Assembly: GCF_006489205.2 (NCBI RefSeq)
Contig: NZ_VFYR02000002.1
Span: 310,001-374,000 of the forward strand
Reading direction: 5' to 3'
Origin: Brevibacterium sp. XM4083
Lineage (GTDB): Bacteria; Actinomycetota; Actinomycetes; Actinomycetales; Brevibacteriaceae
Length of the DNA: 64,000 bases
Positions 17,717 through 26,399 of the stretch are shown here, one piece after another (the stretch's first letter is position 1; each line of letters starts with the position of its first letter). Below the pieces are notes generated by a model. That model ran no database searches. It was not told where the DNA came from and worked only from the letters and a program-made list of their open reading frames with translations. The position numbers and the translations under genes are program-made.

Positions 17717-18589
17717 GTGGATTCTCCGAATCAGCCAGGACCGCGCCGGTCCTGGGCGAAGCGGCTCGGCATTCTGGGCGCCGTGGTTCTGCCGGTGTTG
17801 CTCTCGGGATGTACGAAAGAGCAGATTGCCAACGGTTTCTTCCCCCTTGAGTCGAAGGGCGCGACCAACCACACCGAGGCCTACACCTCGCTGTGGAACG
17901 GAGCGTGGATCGCTTCGATGATCGTGGGACTCATCGTCTGGGGTCTGATCCTGTGGGCCATCGTCGCCTACCGTCGCCGCAAGAACGATCGCGGCCTGCC
18001 GGTGCAGATGCGCTACAGCATGCCCATCGAGATCCTCTTCACGGTGACCCCCGTCATCCTCGTCCTCGGATTCTTCTTCCAGAACGTCCAGGTCATGGCG
18101 AAGACGACCGACGACCGGACCCCGGGCACGCAGGTCATCGAAGTGGCCGCCAAGCAGTGGGCGTGGGACTTCAACTACGTCAACCAGGACGTCTACTACG
18201 CCGGCACGCAGGTGCCGCTGGACGGCACCGCTGAACCGGGCGAGAACGCCCCCACTCTCTACCTCCCCGTCAACACCGACCTGGAGATCAAGCTCCACTC
18301 GCGTGACGTCATCCACTCCTTCTGGGTCCCCGCCTTCCTCGAGAAGCGCGACATGATCCCCGGCAACGACCAGAGCCTGTATCTGCGTGCCGAGAAGGAA
18401 GGCGACTTCGTCGGCAAGTGTGCCGAACTCTGCGGTGAATACCACTCCGAGATGCTCTTCAACGTCAAGGTCGTCTCGCAGGCGGAGTTCGACGAGTACA
18501 CGCAGTCTCTGGCTGATCAGGGCAACACCGGTCAGCTCGGGCCTGAGTACGATCGCAACTGGTACCCGAAAGAAGGTGCTCAAGAATGA
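17717..18589 (+). CDS. ctaC: Cytochrome c oxidase subunit II
   Basis: A 290-aa lipoprotein subunit of the aa3 oxidase. The signal peptide ends in the lipobox LLSGC (Cys about residue 32). Two membrane spans follow (about 60-80 and 105-125), then the cupredoxin domain. The CuA site is seen as H in VIHSFWVP and [19 protein letters not shown] is the electron-entry region. It starts at GTG 17717 with GAAAGG 6 nt upstream. It overlaps ctaD by ATGA, so the two are translationally coupled. Confidence 0.96.
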   Translation: MDSPNQPGPRRSWAKRLGILGAVVLPVLLSGCTKEQIANGFFPLESKGATNHTEAYTSLWNGAWIASMIVGLIVWGLILWAIVAYRRRKNDRGLPVQMRYSMPIEILFTVTPVILVLGFFFQNVQVMAKTTDDRTPGTQVIEVAAKQWAWDFNYVNQDVYYAGTQVPLDGTAEPGENAPTLYLPVNTDLEIKLHSRDVIHSFWVPAFLEKRDMIPGNDQSLYLRAEKEGDFVGKCAELCGEYHSEMLFNVKVVSQAEFDEYTQSLADQGNTGQLGPEYDRNWYPKEGAQE

Positions 18590-20283
18590 CCGCGACAGCT
18601 GAGAAACCGGCTCTCGACGCTCCGGTCGTACCCCGGAGCAAGGGCAAGATCATCGTCGACTGGATCACGTCGACGGATCACAAGACCATCGGGTACATGT
18701 ACCTGATCGGCTCGTTCTTCTTCTTCTGCGTCGGCGGCGTGATGGCTCTGATCATCCGCCTCGAGCTCTTCGAGCCCGGCATGCAGATCGTCGAGACGAA
18801 GGAACAGTACAACCAGCTGTTCACGATGCACGGCACGCTCATGCTGCTGATGTTCGCGACACCGCTGTTCGCCGGCTTCGCCAACGTCATCATGCCGTTG
18901 CAGATCGGCGCTCCCGACGTCGCGTTCCCCCGACTCAACGCCTTCGCGTTCTGGCTCTACCTCTTCGGCAGCCTCATCGCCCTCTCCGGCTTCCTCACCC
19001 CGCAGGGTGCGGCAGCATTCGGCTGGACGGCGTATGCGCCATTGAGCAATACGACATTCACACCAGGCGCGGGCGGCAATCTCTGGGTCCTCGGCCTCGC
19101 GCTGCAGGGCTTCGGCACGATCCTCGGTTCGGTCAACTTCATCACCACGATCATCACGATGCGCGCTCCGGGCATGACGATGTTCCGCATGCCGATCTTC
19201 AGCTGGAACGTCCTCATCACCGGCATCCTCGTGCTCATGGCCTTCCAGCCGCTGGCCGCGGCCCTGCTCGTGCTCGCCTCCGACCGCATACTCGGGTCCC
19301 ATGTGTTCAGTCCGGGCAACGGCGGACCCATACTCTGGCAGCACCTGTTCTGGTTCTTCGGACATCCAGAGGTCTACGTCATCGCTCTGCCGTTCTTCGG
19401 CATCATCACGGAGATCATCCCTGTCTTCAGCCGCAAGCCCGTCTTCGGCTACAAGGAGCTCGTGTTCGCGACGATCTCGATCGCGGCCCTGTCCGTGACC
19501 GTGTGGGCGCACCACATGTACGTCACCGGCGTGGTGGCGTTGCCGTTCTTCGCCTTCATGACGATGCTCATCGCGATTCCCACAGGTGTGAAGTTCTTCA
19601 ACTGGATCGGCACGATGTGGAGAGGCTCGATCACGTTCGAGACGCCCATGGTCTGGGCGATCGGCTTCCTCGTGACCTTCCTCTTCGGCGGTCTCACGGG
19701 TGTCATCCTCGCCAGCCCGGCGCTCGACCAGTCGGTCTCGGACTCGTACTTCGTCGTCGCGCACTTCCACTACGTCGTCTTCGGCACGGTCGTGTTCGGG
19801 ATGTTCGCCGGATTCTACTTCTGGTGGCCCAAGTGGACGGGCCGGATGCTCAACGAGAAACTCGGCCACATCCACTTCTGGATCCTCTTCATCGGCTTCC
19901 ACAGCACGTTCCTCGTCCAGCACTGGCTCGGCGTCGACGGCATGCCCCGTCGCTACGCGGACTACCTGCCGCAGGACGGCTTCACGTGGATGAACCAGGT
20001 GTCGACGGTCGGCGCGATGCTGCTCGGTCTCTCGATGGTTCCGTTCTTCTGGAACGTGTGGATCACGGCGCGCAATGCGCCGAAGGTCACCGTCGACGAT
20101 CCGTGGGGCTACGGCGGTTCGCTCGAATGGGCGACCTCGTGCCCGCCCCCGCGCCACAACTTCACGTCGCTGCCTCGCATCCGTTCGGAGCGCCCGGCAT
20201 TCGACGTCAACCATCCTGAGCTTCTCGAATACGCCGGACACGGCCACGCAGAACCTCAGCTCACCGGAGGTGCTGCCAAGTGA
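18586..20283 (+). CDS. ctaD: Cytochrome c oxidase subunit I
   Basis: A 565-aa catalytic subunit with 12 membrane spans. Heme a ligand motif MHGTLM, CuB/heme a3 site [11 protein letters not shown] with the cross-linked His-Tyr pair, [10 protein letters not shown], and HFHYVVFG are all present. This is the terminal reduction step of the bc1-aa3 chain. It overlaps ctaC and ctaF by 4 bp each, forming ctaC-ctaD-ctaF. Confidence 0.98.
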   Translation: MTATAEKPALDAPVVPRSKGKIIVDWITSTDHKTIGYMYLIGSFFFFCVGGVMALIIRLELFEPGMQIVETKEQYNQLFTMHGTLMLLMFATPLFAGFANVIMPLQIGAPDVAFPRLNAFAFWLYLFGSLIALSGFLTPQGAAAFGWTAYAPLSNTTFTPGAGGNLWVLGLALQGFGTILGSVNFITTIITMRAPGMTMFRMPIFSWNVLITGILVLMAFQPLAAALLVLASDRILGSHVFSPGNGGPILWQHLFWFFGHPEVYVIALPFFGIITEIIPVFSRKPVFGYKELVFATISIAALSVTVWAHHMYVTGVVALPFFAFMTMLIAIPTGVKFFNWIGTMWRGSITFETPMVWAIGFLVTFLFGGLTGVILASPALDQSVSDSYFVVAHFHYVVFGTVVFGMFAGFYFWWPKWTGRMLNEKLGHIHFWILFIGFHSTFLVQHWLGVDGMPRRYADYLPQDGFTWMNQVSTVGAMLLGLSMVPFFWNVWITARNAPKVTVDDPWGYGGSLEWATSCPPPRHNFTSLPRIRSERPAFDVNHPELLEYAGHGHAEPQLTGGAAK

Positions 20284-20681
20284 AGGCTTCGATCAATCTC
20301 TTCGTCCTCTGCGGCATCTTCTTCATGATCATGGCCGTCATCTACGGCTTCGTCACCCATTTCGACGAGATGGTGGGCTTCCCGGCCCTCCTCCTCGTGG
20401 GCGTCATGTCGATCATGATCGGCGTCTACCTGTGGCTGACCGACCGTCGCGTCGGCCGTCAGCCCCAGGACACCGAGACCGCCGAGATCTCGGATGCGGA
20501 TGCCGACTACGGCTTCTTCAGCCCGTGGAGCTGGTGGCCGATCGTCTGCGCCGCTGCCGGTGCCGTCTCCTTCTACGGCATCGCCATGGGCTGGTGGATC
20601 TTCCCGTTCGGTGCCGTGCTCGGCATCATCGCGCTCGTCGGCATCTCCTACGAACACGATCGCGGCGGATTCGCCCACTGA
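20280..20681 (+). CDS. ctaF: Actinobacterial cytochrome c oxidase subunit IV
   Basis: A 133-aa protein with four hydrophobic segments in two pairs, separated by a polar loop ([13 protein letters not shown]). Conserved [11 protein letters not shown] and [13 protein letters not shown] identify the small actinobacterial subunit IV. It starts at a GTG overlapping the ctaD stop (GTGA). Last gene of the operon; a strong terminator begins 41 bp downstream. Confidence 0.93.
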   Translation: MKASINLFVLCGIFFMIMAVIYGFVTHFDEMVGFPALLLVGVMSIMIGVYLWLTDRRVGRQPQDTETAEISDADADYGFFSPWSWWPIVCAAAGAVSFYGIAMGWWIFPFGAVLGIIALVGISYEHDRGGFAH

Positions 20682-20722
20682 TCACCGCATGAGCGGCCCG
20701 CATCGCTGATGCTCGGCTCAGT

Positions 20723-20760
20723 CGCGGAGGCCCGGACTCGTGAGAGTCCGGGCCTCCGCG
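20723..20760 (+). terminator. Terminator of ctaC-ctaD-ctaF
   Basis: Perfect 17-bp inverted repeat CGCGGAGGCCCGGACTC / GAGTCCGGGCCTCCGCG with a 4-nt GTGA loop. Confidence 0.9.
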
Positions 20761-20829
20761 CATTCACCCCGCTGTCGCTGTGGTGGGGGCGGGCGCCGGC
20801 GTGCCTGTTGAATCCGGCGGCGCGCGGGA

Positions 20830-20900
20830 CATCAGCAGGCCATCCAGTGCCGGCCTGGGCATCAGCCGGCCGTCCAATGGCGGCCTGGCATCAGCCGAAG
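20830..20900 (+). repeat. About 30-bp direct repeat, two and a half copies
   Basis: Copy 1 (20830-20859) begins CATCAGCAGGCCATCCAGTG and copy 2 (20860-20888) begins CATCAGCCGGCCGTCCAATG; both continue into CGGCCTGG. A third partial copy, CATCAGCCGAAG, starts at 20889. Confidence 0.8.
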
Positions 20901-21187
20901 CCCCCTTGCACCCCCTGGAGCGCGTTGTCCGCGCTCAACGCGCCTCATACCACCAACGGCACCTGCAGCTGCTGACAACGCGGCCTGAGCGTCTTCTCCA
21001 ATCCGTCCCAGGGCGGTGAAGCGCAGTGGTCGATGCAAGGCCGCCTGCGGGGTCGTCGATCCCGTCGTCGTCCGAGGCGCGATGGCGCGGTGTTCGGGGG
21101 CGCGGTCACCACCTCGTCGACTGCCCTGCCCTCGCGCCGCTGAGTTCGCACGGATCCGTCCCCGTCGTGACGGTCGACCGCCTCGAC

Positions 21188-21303
21188 GACCGTGCGACCG
21201 CACGCGCACCATTCGCTGACTGCACTGAGGACCGTACGACCGCACGCGCACCGTGGGACCACCTCGAGGACCGTGGGACCGCACGCGCACCCATCGCTGA
21301 CTG
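21188..21303 (+). repeat. Imperfect tandem repeat, three copies at about 40 bp
   Basis: GACCGTGCGACCGCACGCGC and close variants start at 21188, 21230 and 21269, each ending GCACGCGCACC. Copies 1 and 3 are also followed by (A/C)(T/C)ATCGCTGACTG-like or ATTCGCTGACTG sequence. The copies differ by substitutions, so the array is not recent. Confidence 0.75.
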
Positions 21304-21592
21304 AGCACCCTTCTTTGGAGCGATCGAAAACGCGTCAGTGGAGCACGCGCTGCAGCGATCTGGGCCGCGGGACGGTGACCAGCGGACACAGAGGCCCCCG
21401 AACGATTGCACCGTGGAAAGCGACGCCCTCAGCAATACCGCCGAGTGGGACCCAGACCACCGGTTCCCTCGCGTAGAGAGTCCATCGCGACCAGGGGAGT
21501 GAGCGCGCCGGCACCGTGGCCTCGTGGCTGGTCACCCGCGGGGAGCGTCACCCCGAGGGATCGCGACGGTCGCACTCCGCGCCGAAACCGCG

Positions 21593-21716
21593 CCGCTCGT
21601 TCAACACTTCGCGCGTTCATCGCCGCTGCGGCGACTCACCGACCGCTCATTCAACACTTGGCGTGAATAAGTCGCCTTTGGGGACCACATTTTCACGCGA
21701 ACTGTTGATTGAGCGG
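21593..21716. repeat. Triplicated element with two direct copies and one inverted copy
   Basis: Copy A (21593-21624) begins CCGCTCGTTCAACACTTCGC. Copy B (21643-21676) begins CCGCTCATTCAACACTTGGC. Copy C (21689-21716) is inverted and on the other strand begins CCGCTCAATCAACAGTTCGC. B and C match at 23 of 27 positions and could fold into one long hairpin with a loop of about 20 nt. Inverted ends of this kind are seen in MITE- and REP-like elements. No transposase is present. Confidence 0.7.
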
Positions 21717-21886
21717 CCACCCGGCTGTTCGGCAGGCTGAACTTCATCGTGAAGGTTCGCGCAGGACAGGGGAGATCAACGCGGGGAGAGCGCGGACACC
21801 GTCGATGAGCCGACCGCCAGGTGCGCCCCTCAGGAGGACGTTCTCGCGGCTGTTCAGCTGGGGGAGCGGGACAGTGGGCGGGTACG

Positions 21887-21923
21887 CGAGAGGGCCCAGC
21901 ACATGATGTGCTGGGCCCTCTCG
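21887..21923. terminator. Terminator downstream of qcrB
   Basis: An 18-bp perfect inverted repeat, CGAGAGGGCCCAGCACAT / ATGTGCTGGGCCCTCTCG, with a single-base centre. It is the end of the ctaE-qcrCAB transcript on the minus strand. Confidence 0.9.
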
Positions 21924-21982
21924 AGTGCGACCGGAGTCAGCGGGTCAGGATCCGGTGCTCGCCGGAACCCGAACCGTGGCGA

Positions 21983-23608
21983 TCAGTGGCTGATCGACTT
22001 CTGATCCGCGCCTTCGACCGCTCCGTGGTCGTGGTGCGAGGCCTCGAGTTCGGTCTTCGTCACCGGTGCCACACGGTCTTCGAAGAAGAACTTCGACAGG
22101 CGGGCGCGGAACTTCTCGAGCTTGGTCACCTTGCCTTCGGCGTTCGGCTGCGGCGGGATGTAGTGCGGCGATTCGAACGCGGTGAGCTTCCACAGCTTGT
22201 TCGGCGGGAGCGCCTCGTGACGCTCGAGGAACTCGCCGTGGGGGAGGCGGATGATGTTCGCCGTCTCCCGACCGTGCAGAGCGACTTCACGGTCCTTGCG
22301 CTGCAGTGCGAGGCACATGCGCTTGGTCACGATGTAGCCGATGACCGGGCCGATGAAGAAGAGCGTGCGGAAGATGTAGATCATGTCGTTGAGCGACATG
22401 TGGAAGAACACGGCGATGATGTCACCCGACGCAGCAGCCCACATGTTGCAGTAGAAGATGATGCCTGCGACACCGATCGCGGTGCGTGTGGGGTTGTTGC
22501 GCGGACGGTCGAGGATGTGATGCTCACGGTTGTCCTTGAGCAGCCAGGCCTCGAAGAACGGGTAGACGAACATCGCTGCGAACACGCCGCCCATGACGAG
22601 CACGGCGCTGTTGATGTTGAACGAGATCGGCCAGCCGGCGATGTAGAACTCGAACCAGCCCGGCACGATGCGGAGGAAGCCGTCGGCCCAGCCGATGTAC
22701 CAGTCCGGCTGCGTGCCGGCGGAGACGGGGGAGGGGTCGTACGGTCCGTAGTTCCAGATCGGGTTGATCGTGAACAGTGCCGAGATGACGGAGATGAGAC
22801 CGAAGATGAGGAAGAAGAATCCTCCGCCCTTCGCGGCGAACGTCGGGAGGACGGGTTCGCCGACGACGTTCTTCTCGGTGTGTCCGGCGCCGGGCCACTG
22901 CGTGTGCTTGTGGACGACGACGAAGATGAGGTGGATGCCGATGAGCGCGATGAGCAGCGCCGGGACGATCATGATGTGCAGCGAGTACAGTCGCGACACG
23001 ATGTCGACACCCGGGAACTCGCCGCCGAAGAGGAAGAACGAGATGTAGGTGCCGACGAGCGGCAGCGACTTGAGGATGCCGTCGATGATGCGCAGACCGT
23101 TGCCCGAGAGCAGGTCGTCCGGCAGCGAGTAGCCGGTGAAGCCGGCAGCCATCGCGAGGATGAGGAGGAAGACGCCGACGACCCAGTTGAGCTCGCGCGG
23201 CTTGCGGAAGGCACCCGTGAAGAAGACGCGCAGCATGTGAAGGCTGAGTGCTGCGACGAAGAGCAGCGCGCCCCAGTGGTGCATCTGGCGGATGAAGAGT
23301 CCGCCGCGGATCTCAAAGGAGATCGCGAGCGTCGAGTCATAGGCCTCGGAGATCTGGACACCGCGCAGCGGCACCCAGGGTCCCTCGTAGTGGAGCTCGC
23401 CCATGGCGGGCTGGAAGAAGAACGTGAGGAACGTGCCCGAGAGCACGACGATGACGAAGCTGTAGAGGGCGACCTCGCCGAGCATGAAGGACCAGTGCGA
23501 CGGGAAGATCTTGCGCCCGAACTCGCGGACGAGGACAGAGGCCCCGACGCGCTGTTCGGTGAAGTTCGTCAGCTTCCCGACGGTTGTTGTGGGCTGTGCA
23601 GTACTCAT
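21983..23608 (-). CDS. qcrB: Cytochrome bc1 complex cytochrome b subunit
   Basis: A 541-aa membrane protein carrying the two b hemes and the quinol sites. The N-terminal part has the conserved HWSFMLGEVAL and RGLFIRQMHHWGALL-type heme-ligand helices (here GGLFIRQMHHWGALLF), LDIVSRLY-like segments and HLIFVVVHKH. The C-terminal extension of about 120 residues beyond the usual cytochrome b core is typical of actinobacteria. It overlaps qcrA by ATGA. It works with QcrA and QcrC and passes electrons to the aa3 oxidase. Confidence 0.96.
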   Translation of the reverse strand: MSTAQPTTTVGKLTNFTEQRVGASVLVREFGRKIFPSHWSFMLGEVALYSFVIVVLSGTFLTFFFQPAMGELHYEGPWVPLRGVQISEAYDSTLAISFEIRGGLFIRQMHHWGALLFVAALSLHMLRVFFTGAFRKPRELNWVVGVFLLILAMAAGFTGYSLPDDLLSGNGLRIIDGILKSLPLVGTYISFFLFGGEFPGVDIVSRLYSLHIMIVPALLIALIGIHLIFVVVHKHTQWPGAGHTEKNVVGEPVLPTFAAKGGGFFFLIFGLISVISALFTINPIWNYGPYDPSPVSAGTQPDWYIGWADGFLRIVPGWFEFYIAGWPISFNINSAVLVMGGVFAAMFVYPFFEAWLLKDNREHHILDRPRNNPTRTAIGVAGIIFYCNMWAAASGDIIAVFFHMSLNDMIYIFRTLFFIGPVIGYIVTKRMCLALQRKDREVALHGRETANIIRLPHGEFLERHEALPPNKLWKLTAFESPHYIPPQPNAEGKVTKLEKFRARLSKFFFEDRVAPVTKTELEASHHDHGAVEGADQKSISH

Positions 23609-24648
23609 GGGTGATTGATCTCCCAGAACGTAGGTCCGACAGGCTCAGGGAAGTCCGACTGCGCGACCAGGTAGCCTTCGCTGTCGACCCGGATGGGCAA
23701 CTGTGGCAGCGGGCGCTTCGCCGGGCCGAAGATGACCTTGCAGTGCTCGGTCACGTCGAACGTCGACTGGTGGCACGGGCAGAGCAGATGGTGGGTCTGG
23801 TGCTCGTAGAGGGCCACCGGGCAGCCGACATGGGTGCAGATCTTCGAGTACGCGACGATGCCGTCGTGCGACCAGTCGGCGCGTGCCGGATCCTCTTTGA
23901 GTTCCTTGGGGTCGATGCGCATGAGGAGAACAGCGGCCTTCGCCTTCTCATCGAGCGCATGACCGGCGTTGGACTCGTCGCCGATGCCGGAGGGCAGAAC
24001 GTGGTAAGCGGAGCCGATCGTGACGTCTTCGGCCTTGATTGGGCGCTCCGAATCGGGGCTGGGAATGCCGCCCGGATCGCGGATGAGCCGCACGCCCTCG
24101 CCCCACAGGGTCTTGAACAGGGCGTCGCCGGGCAGCGGCCCGAGGTCGCGGAAGACGAGGATCGCCGGGAGGGGAGCAATCGCCAGTGCTGCGATGAGCG
24201 TGTTGCGCAGGAGGGGACGACGGGCGATGCCCGATTCCTCCTTGGCCTGGTGGAGGATCTCGAGCGCGATCGCCTGATCCTCTTCGCTGCCGCTGATGTC
24301 GTGGCGCTCGTCGATGCCCTCGTGATCGCTCATGAGGTTCTTCGCCCACAGCACCGCGCCGGCACCGAGGGAGAACATCGCGACGGCGGCACCGAGGCCG
24401 ACCATCATGTTGGCGATGCGGATGCTCTGCATCTCCTCACCCAGGGGGAAGAGGAAGTACGCGACGATGAACCAGATCGTGCCGACCATCGACAGCATGA
24501 ACCAGAAGGCGACCTGGCGCTCCGCGACCTTCTGGGCGCGGGGGTCGGAGTCGGACAGACGCGGCTTGTGCTCGGGCAGACCCGGGTTGGTGAACCCGTT
24601 CAACTCCTCGAGCTGGCTGCCGCCGCCGGAGTGCTCTTTCGAGGTCAT
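23605..24648 (-). CDS. qcrA: Rieske iron-sulfur subunit of cytochrome bc1
   Basis: A 347-aa protein. The [2Fe-2S] site is seen as CTHVGC and CPCHQS, with the first Cys-His and second Cys-His pairs intact. Three membrane spans precede the Rieske domain (about residues 45-70, 85-105 and 160-185), the actinobacterial arrangement rather than a single anchor. GGGGAA lies upstream of the ATG at 24648. Middle gene of qcrC-qcrA-qcrB. Confidence 0.96.
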   Translation of the reverse strand: MTSKEHSGGGSQLEELNGFTNPGLPEHKPRLSDSDPRAQKVAERQVAFWFMLSMVGTIWFIVAYFLFPLGEEMQSIRIANMMVGLGAAVAMFSLGAGAVLWAKNLMSDHEGIDERHDISGSEEDQAIALEILHQAKEESGIARRPLLRNTLIAALAIAPLPAILVFRDLGPLPGDALFKTLWGEGVRLIRDPGGIPSPDSERPIKAEDVTIGSAYHVLPSGIGDESNAGHALDEKAKAAVLLMRIDPKELKEDPARADWSHDGIVAYSKICTHVGCPVALYEHQTHHLLCPCHQSTFDVTEHCKVIFGPAKRPLPQLPIRVDSEGYLVAQSDFPEPVGPTFWEINHP

Positions 24649-24700
24649 CGAATAATTCCCCGTCTAATCTCGTAATGGAAGGTGGTCAACAACGCTGCGC

Positions 24701-25486
24701 TCATTTCGCTCTCGAGGACAGCCAGACGGTCAGACCGATGACTGCTGCGAGTCCGAAGAACCAGATGAAGAGGCCCTCGGCCACTGGTCCGAGCGAACCG
24801 AGCTTGAAGCCGCCGGGGGACGGGTTCTCCGAGACTTCGCGGACATAGGAGATGATGTCGCGCTTGTCTTCGGGGGTGAGGTTCGCGTCGTTGAAGATGG
24901 GCATGTTCTGCGGTCCGGTCTGCATCGCCTCGTAGAGGTGCTTGGGCGAGACATCCTGGAGGTTCGGGGCGTACTTGCCCCGGGTCAGCGCGCCGCCGGC
25001 GCCGACGACGTTGTGGCACATCGCGCAGTTGGTCCGGAAGAGGCCGCCGCCGACAGCGGGATCGCCCTTCTCGGGATCGATGTACTGAGCTTCGGGGATC
25101 GCCGGTCCCGGTCCCAGAGAAGCGACATACGCTGCCAGCTGCTCGGTCTGCTTCTCGTTGAACTGGGGTTCCTTGGCGGGGGCCTGCGGGCCGTTGGCCT
25201 GCAGGGGCATGCGACCGGTGCCGACCTGGAAGTCGACGGCCGCGGCGCCGACGCCGATGAGGCCGGGGCCGGCCTTGGTGCCCTCGGCGTTGAGGCCGTG
25301 GCAGGTTGCGCAGTTCGCGGCGAAGAGTTTCTGGCCCTCTTCGATGTCAGAGGCGCTGGCGGTCTGGGCCTTGGCGCTCGAGGTCTGAGTGAAGAGAGCA
25401 TACGCTCCGCCGGTCAGCAGCAGGCCCACGAGGAGCAGCACGACGAGTGCCATCGGGTGCCTGCGGCGATCTGCTAAAAGCTTCAC
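24701..25486 (-). CDS. qcrC: Diheme cytochrome c subunit of bc1 complex
   Basis: A 261-aa protein with an N-terminal span (about residues 12-32), two class I cytochrome c domains with heme motifs CATCHG and CAMCHN, and a C-terminal membrane anchor (about residues 236-256). The two-heme form replaces a soluble cytochrome c in actinobacteria and connects bc1 directly to the aa3 oxidase. I chose GTG 25486 because AAAGGA sits just upstream and it gives the family start VKLLADRRRHP. A longer frame to 25588 would overlap ctaE. Confidence 0.95.
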   Translation of the reverse strand: MKLLADRRRHPMALVVLLLVGLLLTGGAYALFTQTSSAKAQTASASDIEEGQKLFAANCATCHGLNAEGTKAGPGLIGVGAAAVDFQVGTGRMPLQANGPQAPAKEPQFNEKQTEQLAAYVASLGPGPAIPEAQYIDPEKGDPAVGGGLFRTNCAMCHNVVGAGGALTRGKYAPNLQDVSPKHLYEAMQTGPQNMPIFNDANLTPEDKRDIISYVREVSENPSPGGFKLGSLGPVAEGLFIWFFGLAAVIGLTVWLSSRAK

Positions 25487-25541
25487 GGGAAAGTCCTTTG
25501 CTTGAAGTTTCTGATGTCCGGGTGACCGTGTCGGCGGTGGA

Positions 25542-26180
25542 CTACTGGAGGAGGTAGATGACGCCGAAGAGGCCGATCCAGACGACATCGACGAAGTGCC
25601 AGTAATAGGACACGCAGATCGCGAATGTGGCTTCGTGGTGGCCGAACTTCTTCGCTCCGTAGGCGCGTCCGATGACGAGCAGGAAGCAGATGAGTCCGAT
25701 GGTGACGTGGAGGCCGTGGAAGCCGGTGGTCAGGTAGAAGACCGAACCGTATCCGTCGGTGTCGATCGACAGACCCTCGCGCACGAGCTCCGCGTACTCC
25801 ATGACCTGACCCGAGACGAAGACCGCGCCGAGGAGGAACGTGAGGTAGAACCACTCGATCATGCCCCACTTGGCGATGTTGAACAGCCCTCCGGTCCGGC
25901 GGGGCCGGAACCGCTCAGCCGCGAACACGCCCATCTGACAGGTGAAGGACGACGACACCAGGATGATGGTGTTGCCGAGCGCGAACGGGACGTTCAGCAG
26001 CTCGGTCTGCGTCTCCCACAGACCCGGGACGACGGATCGGATGGTGAAGTACATGGCGAAGAGCGCGGCAAAGAACATCAGGTCGCTCGCGAGGAACACG
26101 ATGAAGCCCACCGTGGTCACATTCGGGCGATTGACTACCGGATGCGCTGGCGCTGTCTGGGATGCAGTGGCAGTTGACAC
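25542..26180 (-). CDS. ctaE: Cytochrome c oxidase subunit III
   Basis: A 212-aa protein with five membrane spans and the subunit III signature residues ([39 protein letters not shown]). First gene of ctaE-qcrC-qcrA-qcrB, an order conserved in actinobacteria. I chose GTG 26180 because a TAATAAT -10-like box lies 6 nt upstream, which suggests a leaderless message; alignment also favours a start near here. An alternative GTG at 26216 would add 12 residues (MKTHPETG...). Confidence 0.92.
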   Translation of the reverse strand: MSTATASQTAPAHPVVNRPNVTTVGFIVFLASDLMFFAALFAMYFTIRSVVPGLWETQTELLNVPFALGNTIILVSSSFTCQMGVFAAERFRPRRTGGLFNIAKWGMIEWFYLTFLLGAVFVSGQVMEYAELVREGLSIDTDGYGSVFYLTTGFHGLHVTIGLICFLLVIGRAYGAKKFGHHEATFAICVSYYWHFVDVVWIGLFGVIYLLQ

Positions 26181-26186
26181 CCCACC

Positions 26187-26193
26187 ATTATTA
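26187..26193 (-). promoter_or_regulatory. -10 box of ctaE promoter
   Basis: TAATAAT on the minus strand, followed by 6 nt (GGTGGG) and the GTG at 26180. This is the best TATAAT match among the leaderless-type promoters in the window. Confidence 0.45.
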
Positions 26194-26240
26194 CCCGTCT
26201 CGGGGTGAGTTTTCACCTTTTACCCAGGTTTCGGAGGAGA

Positions 26241-26260
26241 AATTTCTACACGGTGTAGCG
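26241..26260. promoter_or_regulatory. Shared respiratory-operon element upstream of ctaE
   Basis: AATTTCTACACGGTGTAGCG contains the perfect 13-bp palindrome CTACACGGTGTAG and matches the element upstream of ctaC (17621-17640) at 17 of 20 positions. It lies 60-80 bp upstream of ctaE, in the gap shared with divergent trpD. Confidence 0.55.
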
Positions 26261-26326
26261 AAATCCCCGGATTGGTGCCCCAATCTCGTGATTCTGTGAT
26301 CTCCACCCCGCGTGTCGAAGACGCGA

Positions 26327-26332
26327 TAGGAT
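26327..26332 (+). promoter_or_regulatory. Probable -10 box of trpD promoter
   Basis: TAGGAT fits TANNNT and is 67 bp upstream of the trpD ATG. No convincing -35 element was found. Confidence 0.3.
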
Positions 26333-26399
26333 GCCGCAGGTAAGGTCCGCCTCCTGTTGGGAGGCGGTGCACGCGCCCCCGGATGGAGAGCACTGAGCA

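Larger units (their letters stand above)
20761..21886. other. 1.1-kb non-coding, repeat-rich region between two respiratory operons
   Basis: No reading frame here has the codon bias, start context or protein motifs of a gene. The stretch holds three separate repeat families (20830-20900, 21188-21303, 21593-21716) and a small hairpin (about 21738-21757). It lies between the convergent terminators of ctaCDF and ctaE-qcrCAB. It could be decayed DNA, a remnant of a small mobile element, or a source of structured RNA. Nothing identifies which. Confidence 0.7.

Noticed and set aside
21188..21303. CRISPR-like array
   Set aside because: Only three diverged copies, unequal spacing, no spacer diversity and no cas genes.
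20862..21389. Small open frames on both strands in the 1.1-kb gap
   Set aside because: Arg/Gly/Pro-rich, built on repeats, with no ribosome-binding site and no codon bias like the neighbours.
25487..25588. Longer qcrC start (34 extra residues)
   Set aside because: The extension is Ser/Pro-rich, overlaps ctaE, and the GTG at 25486 has a good ribosome-binding site.
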